Origin: JAFIHK01 sp041441455
GTDB taxonomy: Bacteria > Bacteroidota > Bacteroidia > Bacteroidales > UBA932
DNA length: 9,570 nt
NCBI GenBank assembly: GCA_041441455.1
Contig: JASDTB010000090.1
Coordinates: 1-9,570, forward strand
Direction: 5' to 3'
Both the position numbers and the translations under genes were made by a program. The notes under the pieces are model-generated. The model was not told the origin of the DNA. It did not search any database and saw nothing but the letters and a program-made list of their open reading frames with translations. The stretch's first letter is position 1. Every line of letters begins with the position of its first letter. Shown one piece after another: positions 1 to 7,348 of the stretch.

Positions 1-1
1 G

Positions 2-106
2 GGTTACACGGTGGATTCAGTGTTTTATCCTCAAATAGCTATTGATATACAGTCTATTATTAAAGTATCAAGGCACTCCACGAGAGCTGCCTATCTTTTT
101 TATTGA
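2..106 (+). CDS. possible 3' end of an unrecognised gene (partial)
   Basis: An open frame enters from the left edge and runs 34 codons to a TGA at 104-106. The piece is hydrophobic and basic in patches (IAIDIQSIIKVSRHS, ending AYLFY). I do not recognise a family. The other two + frames close earlier, so if a gene crosses the edge this is the most likely frame. An uninterrupted stretch this short can also occur by chance. After the stop come only a weak A/T hairpin (97-111) and a T-run near 119-124, so no convincing terminator supports the call. Confidence 0.22.
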   Translation, partial: GYTVDSVFYPQIAIDIQSIIKVSRHSTRAAYLFY

Positions 107-144
107 ATAAAACTGTGATTTTTTAAGTATTATCTGCGTTGCTG

Positions 145-948
145 TTACACTCTGCCAGGTACTATCGCAACCAATTCAGTATCTCCACCCTTTTCAAAAA
201 AAAGTTTAATTTTTATTGATAGTGGATTGCTTGGCTGTATTGAAGGAATTATTATACAAAATAATTTATTTATTTGAGCAGGGCTAAATATCCAACTATC
301 TAAAAGAAGAATGTTAAATTTTGAAACATCTATTTCTGATAGTTTCCCAAATACAGGTTTAAATATCGAATTAGGATCAATATAATTTTTAAAATTTTCA
401 TTAAAAAAAGCTAGATTCTGATTATAATACTCATCTACATTGATTCTATTTTCAATTAGCCCTTTGTTTTTTAAATATTGGTCAGGCGAACTTGAAAAGA
501 AATAAAATAGGTCATTTAAAGAGCTTCCTGCAGGGTAATCTATCGATAAATCGGTATCACTAGTTATTAAAATATTTGTTAGTCTATTTCCAAATGCAGT
601 TCGATCCATCAATAGCTCCCCTTCTCGCGAATCAAGACTAAAAGGAAAATTTAAAGTATCTCCATTGCGTTTAATTATCGTCCAACTATCGTCATTAGGA
701 GGATCTCTTTCCGAATAATCTTTGTGAAACTTATTATAATTTGTGTAAAACTTATTATCACTACTAAAAACTAAGTTAATTACCCTATCATTTGGCTTTT
801 GAACAACACTTAATTTATTTGTTAATGTATAAAACGATATAAGTCTATTTGGATCATTTTCTATTCGTTGACAATTGCATCCATTAAACACTATTAATGC
901 AATAATATAAACAGACGTTTTTATAATTATAAATTTTAGCTTTTTCAT
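145..948 (-). CDS. orphan lipoprotein of unknown function
   Basis: This 267-residue protein starts with two lysines and a hydrophobic stretch (about residues 6-21) followed by FNGC, a lipobox-like site with the lipidated Cys at residue 24 and a second Cys at 26. It is therefore probably a signal peptidase II lipoprotein anchored in the inner or outer membrane. The mature part is rich in Asn, Asp, Phe, Tyr and Ile, with no repeats, membrane segments or catalytic motifs that I can see. The C-terminal part (about 225-267) reads like alternating beta strands. The Cys-rich mature start and beta-rich tail loosely recall the small Bacteroidetes lipoproteins grouped as DUF5034, but I cannot confirm this. 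The start has no Shine-Dalgarno sequence, which is usual in this phylum. The gene is visibly more AT-rich than its neighbours and stands alone, which suggests an accessory gene. Coding status is well supported by length and the signal; the function is unknown. Confidence 0.82.
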   Translation of the reverse strand: MKKLKFIIIKTSVYIIALIVFNGCNCQRIENDPNRLISFYTLTNKLSVVQKPNDRVINLVFSSDNKFYTNYNKFHKDYSERDPPNDDSWTIIKRNGDTLNFPFSLDSREGELLMDRTAFGNRLTNILITSDTDLSIDYPAGSSLNDLFYFFSSSPDQYLKNKGLIENRINVDEYYNQNLAFFNENFKNYIDPNSIFKPVFGKLSEIDVSKFNILLLDSWIFSPAQINKLFCIIIPSIQPSNPLSIKIKLFFEKGGDTELVAIVPGRV

Positions 949-1152
949 TTTACAAATCGTATGTTATAACTCTAAACCACCAAGAATAGTTGTGATATCT
1001 AGCTTCGTTGTTGCGAATATATCTAAAATATAATGAGTTACAAAATTTACTTGCTGATATATTTGGGTTAAATTCTCTTTTTTGAAGGGTAGATTTTCTG
1101 TAATCTTTATGCAGTAACAATTTTTTACATACTATTTCGGAGATAAAATTTT
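949..1152. other. intergenic region between lipoprotein gene and small + cistron
   Basis: This AT-rich stretch contains the upstream regions of two diverging units: the lipoprotein gene to the left and the candidate 25-codon ORF to the right. On the minus strand, TAAATTTTG (1041-1049) resembles the Bacteroidetes -7 element TAnnTTTG with one extra base, but no TTTG lies at the expected distance upstream. I see no RNA gene, repeat or longer open frame. Confidence 0.4.
1081..1143 (+). promoter_or_regulatory. weak promoter-like pair and Shine-Dalgarno before the 25-codon ORF
   Basis: TTTG at 1081-1084 is followed after 16 bases by TAATCTTT (1101-1108), a two-mismatch version of the Bacteroidetes -7 element TAnnTTTG. 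GGAGA at 1139-1143 lies 9 bases before the ATG at 1153 and is the best Shine-Dalgarno match I noticed in the window. The promoter part is weak; the GGAGA is plain to see. Confidence 0.27.
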
Positions 1153-1230
1153 ATGGCAGAACTAAAAGGACCAGCAGTTCTGTCTAAAATCAATGAGCAT
1201 GGAGGATATTCTAGAAATTATGAAAAATAA
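1153..1230 (+). CDS. candidate 25-residue peptide with leader-like LSK...GG pattern
   Basis: ATG at 1153 opens a 25-codon frame ending in TAA at 1228-1230. It is preceded by GGAGA at a 9-base spacing and followed within 7 bases by a strong hairpin (1237-1270), so start signal, frame and terminator are laid out as a tiny independent cistron. The peptide contains LKGPAVLSK, then INEH and a Gly-Gly pair (residues 17-18), leaving a 7-residue tail with two Tyr. The LxG...LSK...GG arrangement recalls Bacteroidetes bacteriocin- or RiPP-like leader peptides cut after double glycine. However, the tail is very short and no modification or export gene is nearby. It could instead be an eroded gene fragment or a chance ORF. 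Confidence 0.35.
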   Translation: MAELKGPAVLSKINEHGGYSRNYEK

Positions 1231-1270
1231 AAAAAATCAACCGTATTGAGGTTAGACTCGATACGGTTGA
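1223..1270 (-). terminator. rho-independent terminator of the S41 peptidase gene, possibly bidirectional
   Basis: TCAACCGTATTGAG (1237-1250) and CTCGATACGGTTGA (1257-1270) form a 14-bp stem with a 6-base loop and one imperfect pair. That pair is U-G in the + transcript and C-A in the minus transcript. On the minus strand the hairpin starts 9 bases past the peptidase stop and is followed by eight T, an A and five T (1223-1236), a classic intrinsic terminator. On the + strand a run of seven T occurs only about 12 bases later (1283-1289), so termination of the small + ORF would be weaker. Confidence 0.85.
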
Positions 1271-1279
1271 ATAAATTGT

Positions 1280-4200
1280 CTATTTTTTTGGAGATTTATC
1301 TGGGAATTTTGGAATTATTGGCATTTTATATTGAAACTCTTTCATCTGTTTCAAAGCAACCTCAATTGCTTTTGTCAACTGCTCATCCTGACCATTGAAC
1401 TCTTTGTAAGGATCATTTTCTAAGTCAATATCTGGGGTGACTCCCTCTCCTTCAATAATGAATCCACTTCCGTCTGCTGCAAAAGGTGCATATGATGGGG
1501 TTACTATTGAGCCTCCATCAACTACGGGAACGGTTCCACTATAACCAACGACGCCTCCCCATGTTCTTCGACCGATTACAGTACCAAGCTTGTTGAACTT
1601 AAAGCGATATGGGAAAAGATCTCCATCAGAAGCTGAATATTCGTTAATCAAAAGCACTTTTGGCCCTTGGAAGGTTCCAACTGGGCTAACTGAACCTTCA
1701 GTTTGATTTGTGTGCATAGTGAAGAATGTAATTGTACGTTGGAGTCTCTCTATAAGCATTGGAGAGACGTTACCGCCACCATTTCCTCTATCATCAATAA
1801 TCAGAGCCTTTTTGGTTAACTGAGGATAATAATGTTTTACAAATTCATTGAGACCTGCAACTCCCATGTCTGGAATATGGATGTATCCAACCTCTCCATT
1901 TGTAGCTTCGTTTACCTTTTTGATATTGTTTTCTACCCAACTATAATATCTAAGTTGTGACTCATCTGCAAGAGGCTCTACTAATACTTTTCTAGCGCCA
2001 GCCTCTGTAGCTGTCGAATTAACAGTCAGTTCTGTAGTGATTCCAGCTGTTCCAGCTAAAAGCTCATAAATATTTGATGACTCTTTAACCGAATTACCAT
2101 TAATTGCAAGAATAAAGTCGCCCTCCTTTAATTCTACACCAGGCATTGTAAGTGGAGATCTTGTCTCTTTACTCCAATTAGCACCAGCAATAATCTTTGT
2201 AATCTTATAGTAACCATTGTCTGCTTTAACTAAATCGGCACCGAGAAGTCCTGTTAATACTCTCTCTGCTTCGGGATGCTCTCCATTTTGCGAATAGGCA
2301 TGGCCAACATTTAGCTCTCCAATCAACTCTCCGATGATGTAAGTAAGATCAGACCTATGGGCAACGTGAGGCACTAAAACTTCATATCTTTTTTTCATCT
2401 TGTTCCAGTCTACGCCATGCATGTTCTTAGCATAGAAATAGTCTCTCATTTGTCTCCATGTTTCGTTATAGATCTGCATCCACTCTTGGTTATAGTTGAC
2501 TAACTTTTTAACGCCCGCAAGTGAAATCCCTTTTGCTGGAGCAATAGGTGCTTTGGGAATATCAATGATTTGGATGGAACCAGGAGTTAGTGCAATTGCC
2601 TTCTTATAAGCTGGTCCAAAAATTAGCGATGCTTGAAGATCGGTCTCTTTTTGAGAGTCTAAATCATACATTCCTGACCCTCTTCTTGAGCCATAGTAGA
2701 TGGTTTTTCCAATCATGTGCAGATTACCATAGAATGAAGGCTGAACAGGTATTTCTACGATTCTTGAAGAGATATTGTCGAAATAGTAGGTATTAGCCGA
2801 AGTTGCTTTTGCTTCTTTAGTTTTGTCGGCAGGGGCTTGCTTTTCAACAGCAACAGTATCATTTTTTAGAGCAAATGGAACCTCTGCATCTTTGGTAATA
2901 GGCAAGACATAAATCTTATTCATATTAGTGTACGCATGATTCCATTCTGTATTACTGTAGGTTGGATTAAATGTTCTTGCCGAAGTAAAAACAATATGTT
3001 TTCCATCTTTACTAAAGTTTCCTCCACCTGAGCTGTACCATTCATCGGTAATTTGAATCTTTTGCTTATCTGCTATATTATAAACAACAATTGTACTGAC
3101 AGTTTTTCCGGGACGAGTAAAGATGATCAATTTACTATCTGGCGACCAATTATAATCATTCATTGGACTTATCTCTGACTTTTCTACAAGTGTCTCACTT
3201 CCAGTTTTAACATTAGTGATTGTAAGATTATTATTTTTATCGCTCCATAAAATTGATTTAGAATCTGGAGACCACTCAATTCCAAGAATATTTGTTTTAA
3301 CATTAGTTAGTTGCTTCTCAACTCCACTCTTGAGCTCTTTTATGTAAATATTGAACTCTCCCCCTTTATCTGAAACATAAGCAATGCTTTGTCCATCAGG
3401 CGACCAGGAACCAAATTTTTCATTCGATTCACAAGAGTTAGACAAATTATAAGTTACTCCTGCTTTTGAAGGAACAGAGAAGATATCGCCACGAGCAGTA
3501 ACTAATAACCTTTCACCATTTGGAGATATTGAATATGCGGAAATACTCTTTGAAAGATCTTTCCACTCCTCTCTATTGTAAAGTAGATCATTGTTGATCT
3601 CTATCTTAAGCTTCGTGTTTTTACCACTAACTATGTCATATTTATATATATAGCCGCCGTTTTCATAAACAATTGCATTACTTCCAATTGATGGAAATTT
3701 TATGTCATATTCATTAAACTCGGTATGTTTTGTTGTCTTTTTAGAGTTGACATCGTATGAATATAGATTCATATAATCCTCTCTGTCCGAAATATAGAAT
3801 ATTTTACTGCCATCTTGAGACCACATAGGAAAGATGTCTTGACTTGTATTGTCGGTAATTCTTTCAGACTTTTTAGTGTCAAAATCGAAGACTCTGATAT
3901 CATCCGCCATACCGCCTTTGTATCTCTTCCATGTCCTAAATTCCCTAAAGATGTAATTATAAGCAAGTTTTTTCCCTTTAGGATCGAATGAAGCAAAGCC
4001 ACCGTTTTTCAAAGGAACTGCTTGAGGCAGACCTCCAGAAATGGAGACTGTCATAAGTTGTCCAGTAAAATCATTGAACGTGAAAGCTCTTGTTCTATAA
4101 AGAATGTTCTTTCCGTCAGGAGTCCAGCCAAGTACAATGTTGTTTGGTCCCATTCTGTCTCCAACATCGTCCCTTCCAAGAGTCGCAGTAAATGTTACTC

Positions 4201-4504
4201 TTTTTGGGATTCCTCCCTCTGATGGAATTACATATACCTCTGTATTCCCATCGTATTGAGCTGTAAACGCAATCAATTTGCCATCAGGAGAGATTTTCGG
4301 GAACATTTCGTATCCAATATGAGATGTTAAACGACGAGCTGTTCCGCCATCGGGAGAGACGCTGTATAGATCTCCTCCATAGGAGAAGACGACTAATTTA
4401 TCGCTAATAGAGGGAAACCTGAGAAGTCTTGCCTCTTCTGCAAAAGCACTGCTATAAGACACAATAAGTGTCAACAGCAATAATACCCGTTTGATTTTTT
4501 TCAT
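1280..4504 (-). CDS. tricorn-like S41 family serine peptidase, exported
   Basis: This 1074-residue protein has a signal peptide (KKIKR, hydrophobic 8-16, cleavage probably near AFA-EE at 22-23), so it acts in the periplasm or outside the cell. Residues about 30-300 and 320-650 carry repeated WD40/TolB-like propeller blades (recurring SPDGKxI and WSPDSKxI motifs), as in tricorn proteases, where propellers gate peptide entry. A Lys/Ala-rich linker follows the second propeller segment (about 553-572). Next come a helical segment (670-735), a PDZ domain (about 750-845) and the S41 catalytic core. By motif alignment to Thermoplasma tricorn I assign His735 (NVGHAY), DDRGNGGG (904-911), nucleophile Ser959 in SASDGD, and Glu1018 near EGVTPD. 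The full catalytic set therefore appears present. Tricorn has Ser just before the His, and this protein has Gly734. The length matches the family. Its likely role is degradation of peptides. It appears monocistronic, with a terminator directly downstream. Confidence 0.95.
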   Translation of the reverse strand: MKKIKRVLLLLTLIVSYSSAFAEEARLLRFPSISDKLVVFSYGGDLYSVSPDGGTARRLTSHIGYEMFPKISPDGKLIAFTAQYDGNTEVYVIPSEGGIPKRVTFTATLGRDDVGDRMGPNNIVLGWTPDGKNILYRTRAFTFNDFTGQLMTVSISGGLPQAVPLKNGGFASFDPKGKKLAYNYIFREFRTWKRYKGGMADDIRVFDFDTKKSERITDNTSQDIFPMWSQDGSKIFYISDREDYMNLYSYDVNSKKTTKHTEFNEYDIKFPSIGSNAIVYENGGYIYKYDIVSGKNTKLKIEINNDLLYNREEWKDLSKSISAYSISPNGERLLVTARGDIFSVPSKAGVTYNLSNSCESNEKFGSWSPDGQSIAYVSDKGGEFNIYIKELKSGVEKQLTNVKTNILGIEWSPDSKSILWSDKNNNLTITNVKTGSETLVEKSEISPMNDYNWSPDSKLIIFTRPGKTVSTIVVYNIADKQKIQITDEWYSSGGGNFSKDGKHIVFTSARTFNPTYSNTEWNHAYTNMNKIYVLPITKDAEVPFALKNDTVAVEKQAPADKTKEAKATSANTYYFDNISSRIVEIPVQPSFYGNLHMIGKTIYYGSRRGSGMYDLDSQKETDLQASLIFGPAYKKAIALTPGSIQIIDIPKAPIAPAKGISLAGVKKLVNYNQEWMQIYNETWRQMRDYFYAKNMHGVDWNKMKKRYEVLVPHVAHRSDLTYIIGELIGELNVGHAYSQNGEHPEAERVLTGLLGADLVKADNGYYKITKIIAGANWSKETRSPLTMPGVELKEGDFILAINGNSVKESSNIYELLAGTAGITTELTVNSTATEAGARKVLVEPLADESQLRYYSWVENNIKKVNEATNGEVGYIHIPDMGVAGLNEFVKHYYPQLTKKALIIDDRGNGGGNVSPMLIERLQRTITFFTMHTNQTEGSVSPVGTFQGPKVLLINEYSASDGDLFPYRFKFNKLGTVIGRRTWGGVVGYSGTVPVVDGGSIVTPSYAPFAADGSGFIIEGEGVTPDIDLENDPYKEFNGQDEQLTKAIEVALKQMKEFQYKMPIIPKFPDKSPKK

Positions 4505-4521
4505 AAGATTATTTTATTGAG

Positions 4522-4554
4522 TTTGAGTATAAAATTAGACATTTATTAGGTTAG
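4522..4554 (+). promoter_or_regulatory. putative Bacteroidetes-type promoter of the His-rich protein/TonB receptor operon
   Basis: TTTG (4522-4525) is followed after 21 bases by TAGGTTAG (4547-4554), which matches TAnnTTTG at all but one fixed position. Transcription would begin near 4561, just before the GTG at 4569 or ATG at 4578. The 64-bp divergent gap also has to hold the peptidase promoter. On the minus strand only TAATTTTA (4530-4537) resembles a -7 element, without a TTTG upstream. Confidence 0.35.
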
Positions 4555-4568
4555 AATGTTAATTTCTT

Positions 4569-4985
4569 GTGCCAGACATGATATTAACTTATCTTCGCAC
4601 TCTCAAATTAAGTCGAAAGGTGAGGAACAGCTACACAAAATCATCAATCAAATTTCTGCTACTATCATTATTTCTGTGGTATTATGGTTGTATTACCCTT
4701 TTCAACCATACTCACATAATTAATGGAGTAACAATAGTTCACTCTCACCCGACTTCTCCTTTTGGAGATACCAAAGGCAACGGACACACCCATACATCAA
4801 CACAAATTGTCCTTATTTCAGAACTATCAAATTTTCTGACTACTGCGATTGTTATCTCTTCATTATTTGCTGCCTACGGTTTAGGTAAAGGCGTTGTAGT
4901 TGATTTAGAGCGCAATCTTCAACTCTCTAAGCGGCTTAATATCTTTGAAATCAACAAGAGAGGCCCTCCTGTTTTCAGTCTGTAA
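4569..4985 (+). CDS. small His-rich membrane protein paired with TonB receptor
   Basis: This 138-residue protein has a basic N-terminus, a hydrophobic segment (about 28-45) and then three His-x-His pairs: HTH (47-49), HSH (58-60) and HTH (73-75), separated by short polar loops. A second hydrophobic stretch (about 85-104) follows, and the tail ends RGPPVF. The pattern (HxHxxNGVxIVHSHP, later HxH, a hydrophobic helix and a C-terminal R-x-P-P) matches an uncharacterised small-protein type that I recall from Bacteroidales genomes, often beside a TonB receptor. Six closely spaced histidines suggest transition-metal binding near the outer face of the inner membrane or in the periplasm. That is inference. 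The frame opens with GTG at 4569; ATG at 4578 is equally likely, and GTG at 4620 would give a more compact signal anchor. The receptor gene starts 77 bp downstream on the same strand, so the two are probably co-transcribed. Confidence 0.75.
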   Translation: MPDMILTYLRTLKLSRKVRNSYTKSSIKFLLLSLFLWYYGCITLFNHTHIINGVTIVHSHPTSPFGDTKGNGHTHTSTQIVLISELSNFLTTAIVISSLFAAYGLGKGVVVDLERNLQLSKRLNIFEINKRGPPVFSL

Positions 4986-5012
4986 TTCTATTTACTATTA
5001 ATTTAACTTCTT

Positions 5013-5027
5013 CAGAGAGACTCTCTG
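5013..5027. repeat. 15-base palindrome between the His-rich gene and the receptor gene
   Basis: CAGAGAGACTCTCTG is a perfect inverted repeat of 7-base arms around a central A. As RNA it could fold as a 6-bp stem with a 3-base loop, 35 bases before the receptor ATG. There is no T-run after it, so it is not a terminator. It could be an operator half-site pair, an RNA processing or stability element, or chance. Confidence 0.35.
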
Positions 5028-5062
5028 TGGGATTATCGTATTATTCAATTAACTAATCAGAC

Positions 5063-7348
5063 ATGAAACATTATATATTTTCAACGATACTTCTATTTAT
5101 TTTCATTAATCTATCGGCACAACAAAAAAGTGACGCAAATCTACTCGGCCATGTAACCGATAAGATTACAAAAGAGCACATACCTTTTGTAAATATCACA
5201 TTGAAAGGGACATATATAGCAACATCAACAGATGCTACTGGCCATTTTTATCTAAAAAATTTGCCAGAGGGGAGAGCGGTTATCGTGGTTTCTGGAATCG
5301 GATATAAAAAATCGGAGAGAGAGGTCGTTATTGAAAAGGGGAAAAATACAGAGATAAATTTTGAACTAGAAGAGGATCAAATTCAGATGGAGACTGTTGT
5401 TGTTTCGGCAACAAGGAGTGCTACAGGGAGGAAGGAGGCTCCTGCAGTGGTGAATGTCTTAACAGGAAAGATGTTCGAGACAACCAATTCTGTTTGCCTT
5501 GCTCAGGGATTGAGTTTTCAGCCAGGTTTAAGGGTTGAGACAAATTGCCAAAATTGTGGTTTCCAGCAGGTGCGGATAAATGGACTAGATGGTTCATATT
5601 CACAAATTTTGATTGATAGTCGCCCAGTGTTTAGTTCATTAGCAGGTGTTTACGGGATAGAGCAGATTCCTGCAAACATGATTGAACGAGTTGAGATTGT
5701 GAGGGGCGGGGGCTCTGCAACATTTGGATCAAATGCTGTCGCAGGAACAATTAATATCATTACAAAGGAGCCAGTTGTGAATTCATTGACTATTTCAAAT
5801 AATAGCGGATTTTATAAAGGTGGGAGCCATGATATTAATACAACGATCAATGGCTCGGTTATTTCGGAAGATTATAAAACTGGAATTATGTTGTTTGGTT
5901 CTATTCGTCAACGTTCTGCTATGGATTACGATGGTGATGGATTTACAGAGATCGGAAAATTAAATCTTAGAAACATTGGTTTTAGAGGATATCGTAAGTT
6001 TGGGGCAAACTCAAGACTGACTTTTGAATATCACAGTCTATATGAATATAGAAGAGGTGGAAACAAGCTAGATCTAGTTCCCCACGAAACGGATATTACA
6101 GAACAGACTGAACATGATGTAAACGCAGGCGGAATAAAATATGAAATCTTTAGTGATGGATTTGTTAGACATTTTAATTTATATGCTTCTGGTCAACTAA
6201 TCGATAGAAAAAGCTACTATGGAACAGGTAAAAATCCAAATGCTTATGGATTATCACACGATAAAACTGGAGTTGCAGGAGCGCAATACTCTCAAGAATT
6301 TAAGAGATTAATTTTTATGCCTGCAAGATTCACTGCTGGAGTTGAATATTCAATTAACTCTCTTTCCGACAAAATGTTAGGCTATAATAGGCAGATTGAT
6401 CAAACTACTTTTACACAGAGTTTTTTTGTTCAAAATGAGTGGAAAAATAATCAGTTGAGTATTTTGTTGGGAGGTAGAGCAGACAAGCATAATATGATTG
6501 AAAAAACAATCTTTAGTCCAAGGATATCTGCAAGATATACTCCAATTGAGAGTGTTGTCGTTCGGGGTGGATATTCCGAGGGATTCCGTCCCCCACAAGC
6601 ATTTGAAGAGGATCTACATGTTACTGCAGTAGGAGGAGCTGTCTCATTAATCAGTATTGCTCCTGGATTGAAACCTGAAAAATCGCGAAGCTATAACCTA
6701 TCAGCAGATTTTTATCCCAATATTGGTAAAATTAAGAGCAATATCCTTATTGAGGGATTTTATACCGATTTATCTAATGTCTTTTATTTAGACGAAATTG
6801 GCAAAGATGGAGCAGGAAACCTTTTGATGGAAAGAAGAAATGGAGAGGGTGCTATTGTAAAAGGAGTCAATATAGAGGGTCGGATAGTACCATTTGACAT
6901 CTTGCAACTTCAGTTTGGATTCACTCATCAAAGCAGTTTGTACAAAACCCCATTAAAATGGAGTAAAGAGCCATCAGTTTTACCTCAAAAAAGAATGTTT
7001 AGATCTCCAGATAATTATGGTTACCTGACAGCAAATATATCCGTAACCAAAAACACAAATGTAGCAATCTCTGGTATTTATACCGGTTCAATGTTAGTTC
7101 AACATTTTGCAGGATTTGTAGATACAGATAGAGAGTTCTTGACCCCAAGTTTTTTTGACTTTGGAGTAAAGGCATCTAGGACATTTGCATTTAACTCCCA
7201 AACATCAATTACAATTCATCTAGCCCTACAAAATATTTTCAATAGTTACCAAAAAGATTTTGATCAAGGAGAGAATAGAGATTCGGGATATATTTATGGA
7301 CCATCATTTCCAAGATCTCTAAACTTTGGACTTAAGATAAGTATTTAG
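5063..7348 (+). CDS. TonB-dependent outer-membrane receptor with CarboxypepD_reg-like domain
   Basis: This 761-residue protein imports a ligand across the outer membrane using TonB energy. A signal peptide (1-19, cleavage near LSA-QQ) is followed by a carboxypeptidase-regulatory-like beta-sandwich (about 25-102), typical of Bacteroidetes receptors. Then come a TonB-box-like strand (METVVVSA, 109-116), the plug (about 122-238, with ERVEIVRGGGSATFG and GTINIITKEP) and a beta-barrel to the C-terminus. The plug carries NCQNCGF (161-167) plus Cys145; this Cys-x-x-Cys is unusual in a receptor plug. DYDGDGFTE (288-296) is an acidic EF-hand-like stretch, probably in an external loop. RDSGYIYGP (739-747) sits near the end. 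There is no SusD partner and no long barrel, which argues against glycan uptake and fits siderophore, heme, corrinoid or metal import; the ligand is not determined. It follows the His-rich protein gene, and its 3' end overlaps sucD tail to tail by 30 bp. Confidence 0.95.
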   Translation: MKHYIFSTILLFIFINLSAQQKSDANLLGHVTDKITKEHIPFVNITLKGTYIATSTDATGHFYLKNLPEGRAVIVVSGIGYKKSEREVVIEKGKNTEINFELEEDQIQMETVVVSATRSATGRKEAPAVVNVLTGKMFETTNSVCLAQGLSFQPGLRVETNCQNCGFQQVRINGLDGSYSQILIDSRPVFSSLAGVYGIEQIPANMIERVEIVRGGGSATFGSNAVAGTINIITKEPVVNSLTISNNSGFYKGGSHDINTTINGSVISEDYKTGIMLFGSIRQRSAMDYDGDGFTEIGKLNLRNIGFRGYRKFGANSRLTFEYHSLYEYRRGGNKLDLVPHETDITEQTEHDVNAGGIKYEIFSDGFVRHFNLYASGQLIDRKSYYGTGKNPNAYGLSHDKTGVAGAQYSQEFKRLIFMPARFTAGVEYSINSLSDKMLGYNRQIDQTTFTQSFFVQNEWKNNQLSILLGGRADKHNMIEKTIFSPRISARYTPIESVVVRGGYSEGFRPPQAFEEDLHVTAVGGAVSLISIAPGLKPEKSRSYNLSADFYPNIGKIKSNILIEGFYTDLSNVFYLDEIGKDGAGNLLMERRNGEGAIVKGVNIEGRIVPFDILQLQFGFTHQSSLYKTPLKWSKEPSVLPQKRMFRSPDNYGYLTANISVTKNTNVAISGIYTGSMLVQHFAGFVDTDREFLTPSFFDFGVKASRTFAFNSQTSITIHLALQNIFNSYQKDFDQGENRDSGYIYGPSFPRSLNFGLKISI

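Noticed and set aside
97..111. Hairpin TTTTAT-TGA-ATAAAA as a terminator for the left-edge frame
   Set aside because: The stem is only A/T pairs, and the T-run comes some bases later; too weak to call a terminator.
2590..2796. Open frame of 68 codons on the + strand
   Set aside because: It lies wholly inside the peptidase gene on the other strand, has no start signal and shows no recognisable protein pattern; it is a shadow frame.
3769..4222. Short open frames on both strands (3769-4002 minus, 4022-4222 plus)
   Set aside because: Both sit within the propeller-coding part of the peptidase gene, whose frame is continuous and full of family motifs.
5924..5950. EF-hand-like DYDGDGFTE as a true calcium site
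   Set aside because: Such acidic D-x-D-G loops are common in Bacteroidetes TonB receptors; without flanking helices I treat it as an external loop feature only.
5421..6598. Minus-strand open frames at 5421-5603 and 6377-6598
   Set aside because: They are antisense to the plug and barrel of the TonB receptor, with low-complexity translations and no start signals.
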